Shown here one piece after another: positions 39,091-48,649 of a stretch of DNA of 64,000 nt. The notes under the pieces are model-generated. The model searched no databases, was not told the origin of the DNA, and saw only the letters and a list, made by a program, of their open reading frames with translations. How positions within the stretch are numbered: the stretch's first letter is position 1; the number at the start of each line of letters is the position of its first letter. The stretch covers positions 124,001-188,000 of the forward strand of contig NZ_JAPZQK010000003.1 in NCBI RefSeq assembly GCF_027530345.1, in the 5' to 3' direction. Source of the stretch: Silanimonas sp. (GTDB lineage: Bacteria > Pseudomonadota > Gammaproteobacteria > Xanthomonadales > Xanthomonadaceae). The translations under genes and the position numbers were made by a program.

Positions 39091-41641
39091 TTCCTCGGGC
39101 GACAGCGCCTTCCACCGCGCGCTGGAGCGCGTGATCTTCAACAACCGCGGGATCGTGATGGTGTTCTTCGCCATCGTGACGGTGACGATGGCGTTCTTCG
39201 CCAGCCAGTTGCGCGTCGATGCGGGCTTCATGAAGCAGATCCCGCGCGAACACCCGTACATGTCGACCTTCGTCGAATACATGGCGGAGTTCGGCGGCGC
39301 CAACCGCGTGCTGGTGGCGGTGGTCGCAAAGGATGGCGACATCTTCGACCAGCAGTACATGGCGACCTTGGAGAACGTGACCAAGGACGTGATGGCCATG
39401 GAGGCGACGGACGACGCGCGCGTGCGCTCGCTGTTCACGCCGAACACGCGCTTCGTGGAAGTGGTCGAAGACGGCTTCTCGGGTGGCAACGTCATTCCCG
39501 ACACCTTCTCGCCGAACGTCGAGGGCTACACCGCGTCGCCGGAGGACTTCGACCGCATCCGCGGCAACATCGTGAAGGCCAACATCCTCGGCCGCCTCGT
39601 CGCCCGCGACTGGTCGGCGACGATGGTGTGGGCCGAGCTGATCCCCGAAGACCAGGCGCCGGGCGGCAAGCTCGACTACCAGGTCATCGGCGACCAGCTG
39701 GAGGGCATCCGCGCCAAGTACGAGAACGACCAGTACTCGGTGCACATCATCGGCTTCGCCAAGATGGTGGACGACATCGCCGACGGCGCCGCATCGGTGG
39801 TGATCTTCTTCGCGATCACCATCGCCTTCACCTGGCTGCTGCTGTTCATCTACTCGACCTCGGCGAAGCTCGCGACGCTGACGGTGTTCGCCTCGTTCGT
39901 GGCGGTGATCTGGATGCTCGGCGCGCTGCGCCTGCTGGGCTACGGCATCGATCCGATGAACATGCTCACGCCGTTCCTGATCTTCGCGATCGCGGTCAGC
40001 CACGGCGAGCAGATGATCAACCGCTTCCGCGGCGAGATCTTCTTCGGCGGCATGGAGGACGGCAGCCCCGAAGAGCTGCGCCAGCGCCACGGCATCTCGC
40101 CGCTCGAGGCCGCGAAGGCCAGCTTCCGCATGCTGCTGATCCCGGGCACCGTCGCCTTGGCGGCCGGCTGCATCGGCTTCGCGACGATCATGCTGATCGA
40201 GATCCAGATGGTGCGCGAGCTCGCCATCACGGCGACGGTCGGCGTGGGCTTGACGGTGCTCACCAACCTCGTGCTCCTGCCGGTGCTGCTGAGCTACACC
40301 ACGCTCCGCAACATGGAGAAGAAGCGCGAGTTCCGCCTGCGCCAGCTCACCCAGTTCGACAAGGTCTGGGCGGTGCTCTCGCGGCTCTCGAAGCCCGGGC
40401 CGGCGGCGATTGTCGTCGTGGCCGGCGTGGCGATCTGGTTCTTCGCCGAAGCCCACGGCGACAACGTGATGATCGGCGACGCCGAGTCCGGCGTGGCCGA
40501 GCTGCGTCCGGAGTCGCGCTTCAACCAGGATGCCGCGCAGATCACCCAGCGCTTCGCGCTCGGTATCGACACCATCAACGTGATCGTCGAGACCAGTCCG
40601 GACGCCTGCACCAACTACCGCGTGATGGAGGTCATCGACCGCCTCTCGTGGCACCTCGCCAACGTCGAGGGCGTGCAGCAGGTGATCAGCCTGCCGATGG
40701 CCGCGAAGATCGCCAACGCCGGCTGGAACGAAGGCAACGTGCGCTGGCGCGAGCTGCCGCGCGTGCCGGACAACCTGCGCACGGCCACGCAGAGCTTCGA
40801 GACCGACACCGGCCTGCTCAACAACGACTGTTCGGTGATGCCGGTGACCGTGTTCCTCACCGACCACAAGGCCACGACGATCGACCGCGTGGTGAAGGCC
40901 ATCAAGGACTTCCGTGAGGCCGAAGCGGAGAACGTGGCCGGCATCCGCACCGTGCTCGGCCTCGCCGAGGACGCCGCGATCCCGGACCTCGACCGCACCG
41001 GCATCCGCGAGAAGCTCGCCGAGGCGCACATGGCCGCGATGAACGACCCGACGGCGCCGGCGCTGAATGTCGTCAACCCGCGCATCGGCACCGGCAACGT
41101 CGGCGTGATGGCGGCGATCAACGACGAGGTTCGCGAGCAGGAGCACATCATGCTGTGGCTGCTGTACGCCGCGGTGTTTGTGATGTGCCTGCTGAGCTTC
41201 AAGAACCCCCTCGCCGCCGCCTGCATCGTGCTGCCGCTGATCCTCGTCACCGAACTCGGCCACTCGCTGATGGTGGAGCTGGACATCGGCATGAAGGTCA
41301 ACACGCTCACCGTGGTGGCCCTCGGCGTCGGCATCGGCGTGGACTACGCGATCTACATCTTCGCCCGCATGCGCGAGGCCATGCTCTCGGGCAAGACGCT
41401 GTCGGAGAGCTACTTCATCGCGCTGAAGACCACCGGCATCGCCATCTTCTACACCGCGCTGACGCTGGCGGTGGGCGTGGCCACGTGGATCCTCTCCGAC
41501 CTGAAGTTCCAAGCCGACATGGGCCTGATGCTCACCTTCCTGTTCGTGGTGAACATGGTGGCCGCCATCGTCTTCCTGCCGGCGCTGTGCCGCTTCCTGC
41601 TGCGCCCGACCGAGAAGGACACCTGGAAGCCGCCGGCGTAA
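39077..41641 (+). CDS. RND/MMPL-family transporter
   Basis: The protein has 854 residues and a 12-helix RND arrangement: helix 1 (about 28-45), a large periplasmic loop, helices 2-6 (about 230-400), a second loop and helices 8-12 (about 690-845). The fourth-helix-like segment VVALGVGIGVDYAIYIFARMREA carries the GxxxDY of proton-driven RND/MMPL proteins. The family exports lipids, hopanoids or hydrophobic compounds. It overlaps the YCF48 gene, so translation is coupled. No membrane-fusion protein or TolC homologue is adjacent. Confidence 0.92.
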   Translation: MALGNSSGDSAFHRALERVIFNNRGIVMVFFAIVTVTMAFFASQLRVDAGFMKQIPREHPYMSTFVEYMAEFGGANRVLVAVVAKDGDIFDQQYMATLENVTKDVMAMEATDDARVRSLFTPNTRFVEVVEDGFSGGNVIPDTFSPNVEGYTASPEDFDRIRGNIVKANILGRLVARDWSATMVWAELIPEDQAPGGKLDYQVIGDQLEGIRAKYENDQYSVHIIGFAKMVDDIADGAASVVIFFAITIAFTWLLLFIYSTSAKLATLTVFASFVAVIWMLGALRLLGYGIDPMNMLTPFLIFAIAVSHGEQMINRFRGEIFFGGMEDGSPEELRQRHGISPLEAAKASFRMLLIPGTVALAAGCIGFATIMLIEIQMVRELAITATVGVGLTVLTNLVLLPVLLSYTTLRNMEKKREFRLRQLTQFDKVWAVLSRLSKPGPAAIVVVAGVAIWFFAEAHGDNVMIGDAESGVAELRPESRFNQDAAQITQRFALGIDTINVIVETSPDACTNYRVMEVIDRLSWHLANVEGVQQVISLPMAAKIANAGWNEGNVRWRELPRVPDNLRTATQSFETDTGLLNNDCSVMPVTVFLTDHKATTIDRVVKAIKDFREAEAENVAGIRTVLGLAEDAAIPDLDRTGIREKLAEAHMAAMNDPTAPALNVVNPRIGTGNVGVMAAINDEVREQEHIMLWLLYAAVFVMCLLSFKNPLAAACIVLPLILVTELGHSLMVELDIGMKVNTLTVVALGVGIGVDYAIYIFARMREAMLSGKTLSESYFIALKTTGIAIFYTALTLAVGVATWILSDLKFQADMGLMLTFLFVVNMVAAIVFLPALCRFLLRPTEKDTWKPPA

Positions 41642-41693
41642 GCCGGTCCGCGTCCGGACGATGAGTTCCCGCCACGAGGCGGGCCGAGAGAAA

Positions 41694-41725
41694 GACGAAG
41701 GGGCCGCGAGGCCCCTTCGTCGTTT
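41694..41725. terminator. Bidirectional terminator between the RND and AbgT genes
   Basis: A 12-bp perfect stem (41694-41705 with 41710-41721) with loop GCGA is followed by GTTT on the plus strand. It separates two convergent genes and can serve both. Confidence 0.8.
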
Positions 41726-41745
41726 CCGGCAATGGATGCTGTTTT

Positions 41746-43536
41746 TCAGCCGCCCGGCACGTAGTACAGCGGTGACTCCGGCCCCAGCGGCGCGCCGATC
41801 AGTACCCACGCCACCAGCATCGCCGTCCACACCAGGCCGATGACGATCGAGTACGGCACCATCAGCGCGATCAGCGTGCCGAGGCCCGCCTTCGGGCGGT
41901 ACTTCTGGAACACCGCGAGGATGATCAGCAGGTAGCTGTTGAGCGGCGTCACGATGTTCACCACCGAGTCGCCGATGCGGTAGGCCGCCGTCGTCAGCTC
42001 CGGGCTCATGCCGACGATCATGAACATCGGGATGAAGATCGGTGCGAGCACGCCGAACTTGCTCAGCATGCCGCTCATCGCGAAGTCGCCGAACACCACC
42101 ACCAGCACGAAGGCGACGACCAGCAGCGGGATGGGCAGGTCGGCGTTGAACAGCACGCTACCGCCGGCGTAGGCGAGCATGCGGTCGAGGCCGCTGTAGC
42201 CCATGTAGGCCACGAACTGGGCGAGGAAGAACAGCATCACCAGCACCGGCACGATGCTGCGGATGCCGTGGTTCAACGCATCGGCGAGGTCCTGCTGGCC
42301 ACGCAGCGTGCCGGTGGCGACGCCGTAGGCGAGGCCGGGCAGCAGGAACAGGATCACGATCACCGGCACGATCACGTGCGACCAGCGCGGCCCTGGCGAC
42401 TCGACGAGACGCGGCGCGCCTTCCGCGATGACGGTGAGCGGCTCGGTGGCGAGCACCACCGCATCGGTGGGGGCGTCGGCGCCGGCCGGCAGCACTTGCA
42501 CCGCCGTCTGCGTGAGGGCGCGCCCATTCGGCAGCGTGGGCTTGCCGTCGCCGTGCAGGGGCATGCCCGGGACCAGCACCGCCGTCGCGAGCAGGCCGAG
42601 GCCGACCACCACCGCCGCCAGCGCCATCTTCAGGCCGCGACGCTCCTTGGGCGAGAGCGCCATCGAGGCCGCGGTGTCGTCAGCAGCGCCGACCTTGTCG
42701 CCGGGATGTTGGCGTTCGAGCCGCGGCTCGACGATCACGTCGGTGACGAACCAGCCGGCGGCCATCACGGTGAACACCGAGGCGACCTTGAAGAAGTAGT
42801 TGTGCAGGATCGACACCGAGTAGTCGGGATCGATCACGCGTGCCGCGTCCTGCGCGAAGCCGGTCAGCACGCCGTCGCTGCCGTTGGGGAAGAAGCCGGC
42901 GCCAAAGCCGCCGGCCACGCCGGCGAAAGCCGCCGCCATGCCGGCCACCGGGTGCCGCCCCACGGCGAGGTAGAGCGCGGCCGCCAGCGGCGGAAGGATG
43001 ATGTAGCCCGCGTCGGAAGCCACCGAGGCGGTGGCGCCCAGCATCACCACGGCCGGCGTCAGCAGGCGCTTCGGCGTCAGCAGGGCGAGGCTGCGCATCA
43101 GGGCGGAGAAGAAGCCGAACTTCTCCGCGAGGCCGATGCCGAGCATCGCGACGAAGATCAGCGGCATCGCCGGCATCTGCGCGAAGTTGCGCAAGGCCGA
43201 GGACAGCATCCAGTAGATGCCGTCGGCGGTGAGCAGCGAACGCGGTTGGATCGGCGTTCCGCTGGCGACGAGGTCCAGCACCGGTCGGCCGTTGGCGTCG
43301 AGCACCGGCTGCTGCAGCGTGCTGCCATCGGCCTGCACCACGGCCTGCGTTTCCAGCACCGGCTTCACCGGCTGCACCTGCCACTCCAGCGCGGAGCCCA
43401 GGGCCGAGAGCAGCACCACGAGGAAGGCGAGCAGGGCGAACAGCAGGGCCGGCTCGGGCAGCTTGTTGCCGAGCCATTCGATCCAGTCGAGGACGCCGCG
43501 GCGTCGGGTGCCCGGCGATGCGTCGAGGGTGTTCAT
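41746..43536 (-). CDS. AbgT-family transporter
   Basis: The protein has 596 residues and about 12 helices with two re-entrant hairpins. The start (LDWIEWLGNKLPEPALLFALLA) and the motifs DAGYIILPPLAAALYLAVGRHPVAGMAAAFAGVAGGFGA and LNSYLLIILAVFQKY are typical of AbgT/MtrF proteins. These carry p-aminobenzoyl-glutamate or export sulphonamides using the proton gradient. A hydrophilic insertion at about residues 325-375 is longer than usual. AAGGAA lies before the ATG, and the terC terminator stands only about 20 bases upstream. Confidence 0.93.
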   Translation of the reverse strand: MNTLDASPGTRRRGVLDWIEWLGNKLPEPALLFALLAFLVVLLSALGSALEWQVQPVKPVLETQAVVQADGSTLQQPVLDANGRPVLDLVASGTPIQPRSLLTADGIYWMLSSALRNFAQMPAMPLIFVAMLGIGLAEKFGFFSALMRSLALLTPKRLLTPAVVMLGATASVASDAGYIILPPLAAALYLAVGRHPVAGMAAAFAGVAGGFGAGFFPNGSDGVLTGFAQDAARVIDPDYSVSILHNYFFKVASVFTVMAAGWFVTDVIVEPRLERQHPGDKVGAADDTAASMALSPKERRGLKMALAAVVVGLGLLATAVLVPGMPLHGDGKPTLPNGRALTQTAVQVLPAGADAPTDAVVLATEPLTVIAEGAPRLVESPGPRWSHVIVPVIVILFLLPGLAYGVATGTLRGQQDLADALNHGIRSIVPVLVMLFFLAQFVAYMGYSGLDRMLAYAGGSVLFNADLPIPLLVVAFVLVVVFGDFAMSGMLSKFGVLAPIFIPMFMIVGMSPELTTAAYRIGDSVVNIVTPLNSYLLIILAVFQKYRPKAGLGTLIALMVPYSIVIGLVWTAMLVAWVLIGAPLGPESPLYYVPGG

Positions 43537-43550
43537 GGGGAGTTCCTTGG

Positions 43551-43580
43551 AAAAAAGAAGCCCGCACGGATGCGGGCTTC
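43551..43580 (-). terminator. Intrinsic terminator after terC
   Basis: A 10-bp stem (43557-43566 with 43571-43580, GAAGCCCGCA and its complement) is followed on the minus strand by six T (A-run at 43551-43556). It is a classic Rho-independent terminator for terC, placed in the short gap before abgT. Confidence 0.85.
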
Positions 43581-43600
43581 TCTAGGGTGCTGGGTCGGGC

Positions 43601-44650
43601 TCAGGCCTGCGGGGTAGGCGCCTGGTCGCGCGACTTCCACAGCGAGTAGACGACGCCGCCGAACAGCAGGCCGAACGTCACGCCGAGGCTGATCTCGGCC
43701 GGCACCTTGCCGTCGAACAGCCAGTCGCCGAGGAAGATCTTGCCGCCGATGAAGATCAGCACGAAGGCCAGCGCGTACTTCAGGTAGTGGAAGCGGTGGA
43801 CCATCGCCGCCAGCGCGAAGTACAGGGCGCGCAGGCCGAGGATCGCGAAGATGTTCGACGTGTAGACGATGAACGGGTCCGGGGTGATCGCGAAGATCGC
43901 CGGCACCGAGTCGATCGCGAACACAACGTCGGCGATCTCGACCAGCACGAGGCAGAGGAACAGCGGGGTGGCGAACCACACCATCTTGCCGCCGGTGCTG
44001 TCGGGCAGCTTCACGAAGAACTTCTCGCCGTGCAGTTCCTTCGTGAGCGGCATGCGCTTCTTCAGGAAGTTCAGGGCGAAGTTGTTGGCGATGTCCGGCT
44101 CGTCGTCGATCGCGTAGAGCATCTTCACGCCGGTGGCGATCAGGATCACCGCGAAGACGTAGAGGATCCACGAGAAGTTCATCACCAGCGCGGCGCCGAG
44201 GCCGATCATGATCGCGCGCAGCACGATCACGCCGAGGATGCCCCAGAACAGCACGCGGTGCTGGTAGATCCGCGGCACGGCGAAGTACGTGAAGATCATC
44301 GAGATGACGAACACGTTGTCCATCGCCAGCGCCTTCTCGACGAGGTAGCCGGTCATGTACAGCTTGACCGCCTCCCAGGCTTTGGCCTCGGGCGTTGCGA
44401 GGTTCGCGATCTGCGGGTCGATGGCCTTGTCGCCACCGTAGTTGTAGTAGATGAACCACACGGCGACGGCCCAGAGCAGGCCCAGGCCGATGTAGAGCGC
44501 CGACATCCACAGGCTCTCCTTGACCTCGATCTCGTGGGCTTCCTTGTGCAGGACGCCGAGGTCGAAGACGAGGATGGCGAGGACGGCGCCGAGGAAGGCG
44601 AGCCACACCCAGACGGGCATACCCAGCCAGAGGCCGGTCAACAGTTCCAT
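43601..44650 (-). CDS. TerC-family membrane protein
   Basis: The 349-residue protein has nine predicted helices. The TerC acidic motifs are visible in MDNVFVISMIF and in EIADVVFAIDSVPAIFAIT, within helices, where they probably bind a divalent metal. TerC-type proteins export manganese, often during metalation of exoenzymes, and some give tellurite resistance. Many are controlled by the yybP-ykoY manganese riboswitch, but none was recognised in the 205 bases upstream. The upstream region does repeat CGGAGTCxTTCAT near 44650 and 44732 (minus strand). Confidence 0.92.
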   Translation of the reverse strand: MELLTGLWLGMPVWVWLAFLGAVLAILVFDLGVLHKEAHEIEVKESLWMSALYIGLGLLWAVAVWFIYYNYGGDKAIDPQIANLATPEAKAWEAVKLYMTGYLVEKALAMDNVFVISMIFTYFAVPRIYQHRVLFWGILGVIVLRAIMIGLGAALVMNFSWILYVFAVILIATGVKMLYAIDDEPDIANNFALNFLKKRMPLTKELHGEKFFVKLPDSTGGKMVWFATPLFLCLVLVEIADVVFAIDSVPAIFAITPDPFIVYTSNIFAILGLRALYFALAAMVHRFHYLKYALAFVLIFIGGKIFLGDWLFDGKVPAEISLGVTFGLLFGGVVYSLWKSRDQAPTPQA

Positions 44651-44855
44651 GAATGACTCCGAAGGCAGGTCGATGGGTCATCGATGGCCGGCCTCGAGGC
44701 GAGGAGCGTCCGTGCTGCGGGCCGGTGGATCGATGAACGACTCCGACATCGCCATGCATCACGCATGACCAGAGGGGCCCGCAGTCGTGGCCACAGTGTT
44801 GTCAGTGTGGCGTGAAACCACGGTGAACCGCCGGCGGCCGGGAGCGACCGGTCGA

Positions 44856-45746
44856 TCAGGCGCGGGCGACCGTCTGCCGCGCCTTCTGCCAGCTGCGCAG
44901 GGCGATGGCCAGCACGCCGCCCAACACCATCGCACCGCCGATCCACAGCTTCGGGCCGGGCCGGTCGCCCCAGAACGCCACGCCGAGCCCGATGGCCAAA
45001 ACCGGGGCCAGCAGCAGCCACGGGGTGACCTGCGCCACCGGATGGCGCTGCACCAGCACGTAGTAGAGCCCGTGGCCCAGCAGCGACGACACGAGGGCCG
45101 AGTACGCCACGCCGCTCCAGCCGATCCAGGTGCCGCCGGCCAGGCTTTGCGTCAGCGGCCCCTCGATCGCGAACGACAGGGCCAGCAGCGGGCCGACGCT
45201 GATCAGGGCCAGCCAGCCCTGCTGGCTCCACGGCGTCTGCCCCTGCAGGCCGCGCATCATCACGGTGGCCAGGGCGAGGAAGCCCGCCGAGCAGAGCATC
45301 AGCAGCAGGGAGGCTGGGCGGTCGAGCACCAGCGGGTCGAAGCCGAGCACCAGCACGCCAGAGAAGCTCACGGCGATGGCCAGCCCCGTCCGCCACGCGA
45401 AGCGCTCACCGAGGAGCCACCATGCCAGCAGGGCCGACATCGGCACATAGCTCTGCATCACGATGGCCACCGACGACAGGTCGCCGGCCAGCTTCAGGGC
45501 CCAGAAGCTCAGGCCGAAATGGATGACGCCGAGGCCCACGCTGATGCCGAGAAGGCGCGGCCACTGCCCCGGTGCCGGCGCCTTCAGGAAGGGCCAAAGC
45601 ACCAGGGCCAGCAGGGCCATGCGCAGGCCGGTGAAAAGCAGCGGTGGGAATTCCTGCAGCGCGTAGGCCGAGGTGAGGAAGTTGATCGCCCAGACGACGC
45701 AGACGATCCCGACCAGGCCGATATCGCGCGGAGGAAGGGCGTTCAA
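44856..45746 (-). CDS. EamA/DMT-superfamily transporter
   Basis: The 296-residue protein has ten predicted helices in two EamA repeats, with VVWAINFLTSAYAL opening the first and the conserved W-x-x-L-G-E-R segment WWLLGERFAWRTGLAIAVSFSGV at the end of the first repeat. Substrate is unknown (amino acids or metabolites). The start is inferred as TTG at 45746, which overlaps the stop of the upstream gene (TTGA). No ATG or GTG precedes the first helix in this frame. Confidence 0.85.
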   Translation of the reverse strand: MNALPPRDIGLVGIVCVVWAINFLTSAYALQEFPPLLFTGLRMALLALVLWPFLKAPAPGQWPRLLGISVGLGVIHFGLSFWALKLAGDLSSVAIVMQSYVPMSALLAWWLLGERFAWRTGLAIAVSFSGVLVLGFDPLVLDRPASLLLMLCSAGFLALATVMMRGLQGQTPWSQQGWLALISVGPLLALSFAIEGPLTQSLAGGTWIGWSGVAYSALVSSLLGHGLYYVLVQRHPVAQVTPWLLLAPVLAIGLGVAFWGDRPGPKLWIGGAMVLGGVLAIALRSWQKARQTVARA

Positions 45747-46207
45747 TACGGAATGCCGATGCGCCGGTAGAGCTTCGACAGCGTCCACGCCGGGCCGACG
45801 AGAAGGTACACGAGGTCGGTGAAGAAGCTCGGGCGCTTGCCTTCGATGCGGTGGCCGATGAACTGCCCGATCCACGCCGCGACGAACACGACGACGGCGG
45901 TGATCAGCAGCCCGCGCATGCCGATGGCGCCAGCGAGCGCCCAGCACAGCCCGCCGGCGAGCGTGAAGGCGACGACCGCGCCGAGGCCCAGCGGACGCGA
46001 GCCACGGAAGTACCACGCCGCGAGGATCGCCATCAGGAAGCCAGCGAACGCGCCGGGCTGGAACCAGGTGCCGGGCACCGGGATCGTCCAGACCATCGCG
46101 ATGATCGACCACAGGATCAGCGGCACGCAGACGAGGTGGATCGCCTGGTTCGTCGCGTTCTCGTGGTCGCGGCCGTAGTGCTCGAGCAGGGTGTGCAGGC
46201 GGCTCAT
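45743..46207 (-). CDS. Mpo1-like / DUF962 membrane protein
   Basis: This 154-residue protein has four hydrophobic helices and the family histidines in HYGRDHENATNQAIHLVCVP and QFIGHRIEGKRPSFFTDLVYLLVGPAW. The yeast homologue Mpo1 is an iron-dependent dioxygenase that shortens 2-hydroxy fatty acids. Activity of bacterial members is inferred only. It is 22 bases downstream of purC on the same strand and overlaps the next transporter gene. Confidence 0.87.
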   Translation of the reverse strand: MSRLHTLLEHYGRDHENATNQAIHLVCVPLILWSIIAMVWTIPVPGTWFQPGAFAGFLMAILAAWYFRGSRPLGLGAVVAFTLAGGLCWALAGAIGMRGLLITAVVVFVAAWIGQFIGHRIEGKRPSFFTDLVYLLVGPAWTLSKLYRRIGIPY

Positions 46208-46229
46208 GGGCCCTCCGCGGGGCGCGGGT

Positions 46230-47138
46230 TCAGTCGATGGAGATGCCGGAAAGGCGCTGCAGCGCCTCGGCGTACTTGGCGCGCGTGACGGCGATGACTT
46301 CCGCCGGCAGCGACGGGCCCGGCGCGGTCTTGTTCCAGTCCAGCGTCTCGAGATGGTCGCGCACGTACTGCTTGTCGTAGCTCGGCGGGCTGGTGCCCAC
46401 CGTGTAGGTGTCGGCCGGCCAGAAGCGCGAGGAATCCGGGGTGAGCATTTCGTCCATCACCACCAGCGTGCCGTCGGCGTCGAGGCCGAACTCCAGCTTG
46501 GTGTCGGCGATGATGATGCCGCGCTCCAGCGCGTAGGCCGCGGCGAAGCGGTAGATCGCCAGCGTGGCATCACGGACGCGCTCGGCGAGTTCGCCGCCGA
46601 TGGCGGCGACCACCGCATCGAAGCTCACGTTCTCGTCGTGGTCGCCCACGGCGGCCTTGGTGCTTGGCGTGAAGATCGGCTCCGGCAGTACTTCTGCTTG
46701 CCTGAGGCCTGTTGGCAAGGCGATGCCGCACACCTGGCCGGTCTTCTGGTAGTCCTTCCAGCCGCTGCCGATCAGGTAGCCGCGGGCGATGGCTTCCACG
46801 GGGAGCGGCTTCAGTGCCTTCGTCACCACCGCGCGCTTGGCGTAAAGCGCGGCATCGGTGCCGGGCGGCAGCACGCTGGCCACGTCGGTGCCGGTGAGGT
46901 GGTTCGGCATCAGGTGGGCGGTCTTGCCGAACCAGAAGTTCGAGATCTGGCAGAGCATCTCGCCCTTGCCGGGGATCGGGTCGGGCAGCACCACGTCGAA
47001 GGCCGAGAGCCGGTCGCTCGCCACCATCAGCAGCCGGCCGCGGCCGTCCGGGCCCGGCGGCAAGTCGTAGACGTCGCGCACCTTGCCGCGGTGGCGCAGG
47101 GGCAGGGCGAGGTTCGAGGTGTGCAGGGTCGTCGACAC
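46230..47138 (-). CDS. purC: SAICAR synthase
   Basis: This purine-synthesis enzyme (302 residues) joins CAIR and aspartate with ATP. Diagnostic segments are [14 protein letters not shown] (nucleotide loop), [38 protein letters not shown] and [16 protein letters not shown]. Its length matches the longer PurC form of many proteobacteria and yeast. It diverges from the cytochrome c gene over 81 bases that contain both promoters. Confidence 0.97.
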   Translation of the reverse strand: MSTTLHTSNLALPLRHRGKVRDVYDLPPGPDGRGRLLMVASDRLSAFDVVLPDPIPGKGEMLCQISNFWFGKTAHLMPNHLTGTDVASVLPPGTDAALYAKRAVVTKALKPLPVEAIARGYLIGSGWKDYQKTGQVCGIALPTGLRQAEVLPEPIFTPSTKAAVGDHDENVSFDAVVAAIGGELAERVRDATLAIYRFAAAYALERGIIIADTKLEFGLDADGTLVVMDEMLTPDSSRFWPADTYTVGTSPPSYDKQYVRDHLETLDWNKTAPGPSLPAEVIAVTRAKYAEALQRLSGISID

Positions 47139-47167
47139 GGCGGGCAGGGTGGCACGGGGAAGCCGCC

Positions 47168-47173
47168 ATTGTA
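47168..47173 (-). promoter_or_regulatory. Candidate -10 box (TACAAT) for purC
   Basis: On the minus strand TACAAT (plus ATTGTA) ends 29 bases before the purC start. No convincing -35 or PurR operator was recognised. Confidence 0.4.
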
Positions 47174-47205
47174 GCGGCGCGCTCCGGCGCTCACGGCCCG
47201 CAGGC

Positions 47206-47211
47206 TAGAAT
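47206..47211 (+). promoter_or_regulatory. Candidate -10 box (TAGAAT) for the cytochrome c gene
   Basis: TAGAAT ends 8 bases before the ATG at 47220, which would place transcription start at the initiation codon. It is one of three such placements in the window. Confidence 0.45.
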
Positions 47212-47219
47212 CCGCCGCC

Positions 47220-47594
47220 ATGAAGCCGCTCCTCGTCGCCGCCATCGCCCTCGGCCTCCCCGCCGCGGCCCTTGCCCAGACCAGCCCGCCCGCCGGTTCG
47301 CCGCGCCTGCCGCCAGCCACGGCACCTTCGCCCGTGGCCGTGGTGAAACCCGCCCAGCTCGGCCTCTGCGTGGCCTGCCACGGCGAGAACGGCACGGCCC
47401 GCCAGCCGGGCACGCCCCACCTCGGCGGCCAGGACGAGGCCTATCTCGTGCTGGCCCTGAACGCCTACCGCGACGGCAGCCGCAAGGCCGTGGCGATGAA
47501 CGCCATCAGCAATGCGCTGCAGCCCGACGACATCGAGGCCATCGCGCGCTGGTACGCGTCGCAGCCGGGCTTCCGCCCGCCGGCGGAGCGCTGA
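47220..47594 (+). CDS. Periplasmic class I cytochrome c
   Basis: This 124-residue protein has a signal peptide (1-19, ALAQ) and a Pro/Ala-rich linker, then a single haem site CVACHGENG (CxxCH) and a distal methionine in AVAMNAIS. The pattern, ending in LQPDDIEAIARWYASQPG, resembles one half of cytochrome c4 or a c553. It could donate electrons to the oxidase encoded earlier in the window. The next gene starts one base after its stop. Confidence 0.9.
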   Translation: MKPLLVAAIALGLPAAALAQTSPPAGSPRLPPATAPSPVAVVKPAQLGLCVACHGENGTARQPGTPHLGGQDEAYLVLALNAYRDGSRKAVAMNAISNALQPDDIEAIARWYASQPGFRPPAER

Positions 47595-47595
47595 G

Positions 47596-47922
47596 ATGCG
47601 CTGGTACGGCACGATCCTCGGTTTCCTGGCCGGCTGGCTGCTCCTGCGGCACCCCGCCGGTGGCGTGCTCGGCGCGCTGATCGGCATGGGCTTCGACCGC
47701 GGCTGGTTCCGCCGCGGCGGGCCGGACCCGTACATGGTGCTCGACGTCGACCCGAGTGCCGACGACGAGACCATCCGCCGCGCGTGGCAGCGGCTGGTGT
47801 CGCAGTACCACCCGGACAAGCTCGAAGGCGTGGCGCCTGAACTTCGATCGCAGGCCGACGAGAAACTGCGCGAGATCAATCGCGCCTACGACCTCATCCA
47901 GCAGCGCCGCCGCGAGCGCTGA
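47596..47922 (+). CDS. Membrane-anchored J-domain protein
   Basis: The 108-residue protein has an N-terminal hydrophobic region (about 5-35, [13 protein letters not shown]...[11 protein letters not shown]) and a C-terminal J domain (about 44-105) with the HPD motif in QYHPDKLEG. This matches the DjlA plan of a membrane segment with glycine-rich helix and a J domain, but the central TerB domain of DjlA is missing. It would stimulate DnaK at the membrane. It is separated from the cytochrome c stop by one base. Confidence 0.85.
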   Translation: MRWYGTILGFLAGWLLLRHPAGGVLGALIGMGFDRGWFRRGGPDPYMVLDVDPSADDETIRRAWQRLVSQYHPDKLEGVAPELRSQADEKLREINRAYDLIQQRRRER

Positions 47923-47974
47923 GCGCCGAGCCTGCGCCGTTCCTTCTCTCTTCCGCGTCGCCTCCGGGATTCCC

Positions 47975-48649
47975 ATGTCGAACTGCCTCATCGCCCCGTC
48001 GATCCTCTCCGCCGACTTCGCCCGCCTCGGCGATGAGGTGAACGCCGTGCTGAAGGCCGGCGCCGACTGGGTGCATTTCGACGTGATGGACAACCACTAC
48101 GTGCCGAACCTGACCATCGGCCCGCTGGTCTGCGAAGCGCTTCGCAAGCACGGCATCACCGCGCCGATCGACGTGCATCTGATGGTCGAGCCGGTCGACC
48201 GCATCGTCCCGGATTTCGCCAAGGCCGGTGCGTCGGTGATCAGCTTCCATCCCGAAGCCAGCCGCCACGTCGACCGCACGATCCAGCTCATCAAGTCCCA
48301 CGGCTGCCAGGCCGGCCTCGTGCTGAACCCGGCCACGCCGCTCGAGGTCCTCGACTACACGCTGGAGAACCTCGACCTCGTGCTGGTGATGAGCGTGAAC
48401 CCCGGCTTCGGCGGCCAGAGCTTCATCGATTCGGCGCTGCGCAAGATCGAGGCGATCCGCAAGCGCATCGATTCAAGCGGCAAGCCCATCCGTCTCGAAG
48501 TGGACGGTGGCGTCAAGGCCGACAACATCGGCCGCATCGCGGCCGCGGGCGCCGACACCTTCGTCGCCGGCTCGGCCATCTTCAATGCGCCGGACTACGC
48601 CGCCGTCATCGCGAAGATGCGTGCCGAAGTGGCCGCCGCCCGCGGCTGA
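47975..48649 (+). CDS. rpe: Ribulose-phosphate 3-epimerase
   Basis: The enzyme (224 residues, TIM barrel) interconverts ribulose-5-phosphate and xylulose-5-phosphate. Active-site segments are [34 protein letters not shown] with the metal-binding His and Asp, [23 protein letters not shown] and [12 protein letters not shown] with the second catalytic Asp. The ATG at 47975 follows the J-domain gene by 52 bases. Confidence 0.97.
   Translation: MSNCLIAPSILSADFARLGDEVNAVLKAGADWVHFDVMDNHYVPNLTIGPLVCEALRKHGITAPIDVHLMVEPVDRIVPDFAKAGASVISFHPEASRHVDRTIQLIKSHGCQAGLVLNPATPLEVLDYTLENLDLVLVMSVNPGFGGQSFIDSALRKIEAIRKRIDSSGKPIRLEVDGGVKADNIGRIAAAGADTFVAGSAIFNAPDYAAVIAKMRAEVAAARG

Noticed and set aside
44651-44855. 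yybP-ykoY manganese riboswitch expected before terC
   Set aside because: The conserved loop sequences and the three-way stem were not found on the minus strand; only a short CGGAGTCxTTCAT repeat is present.
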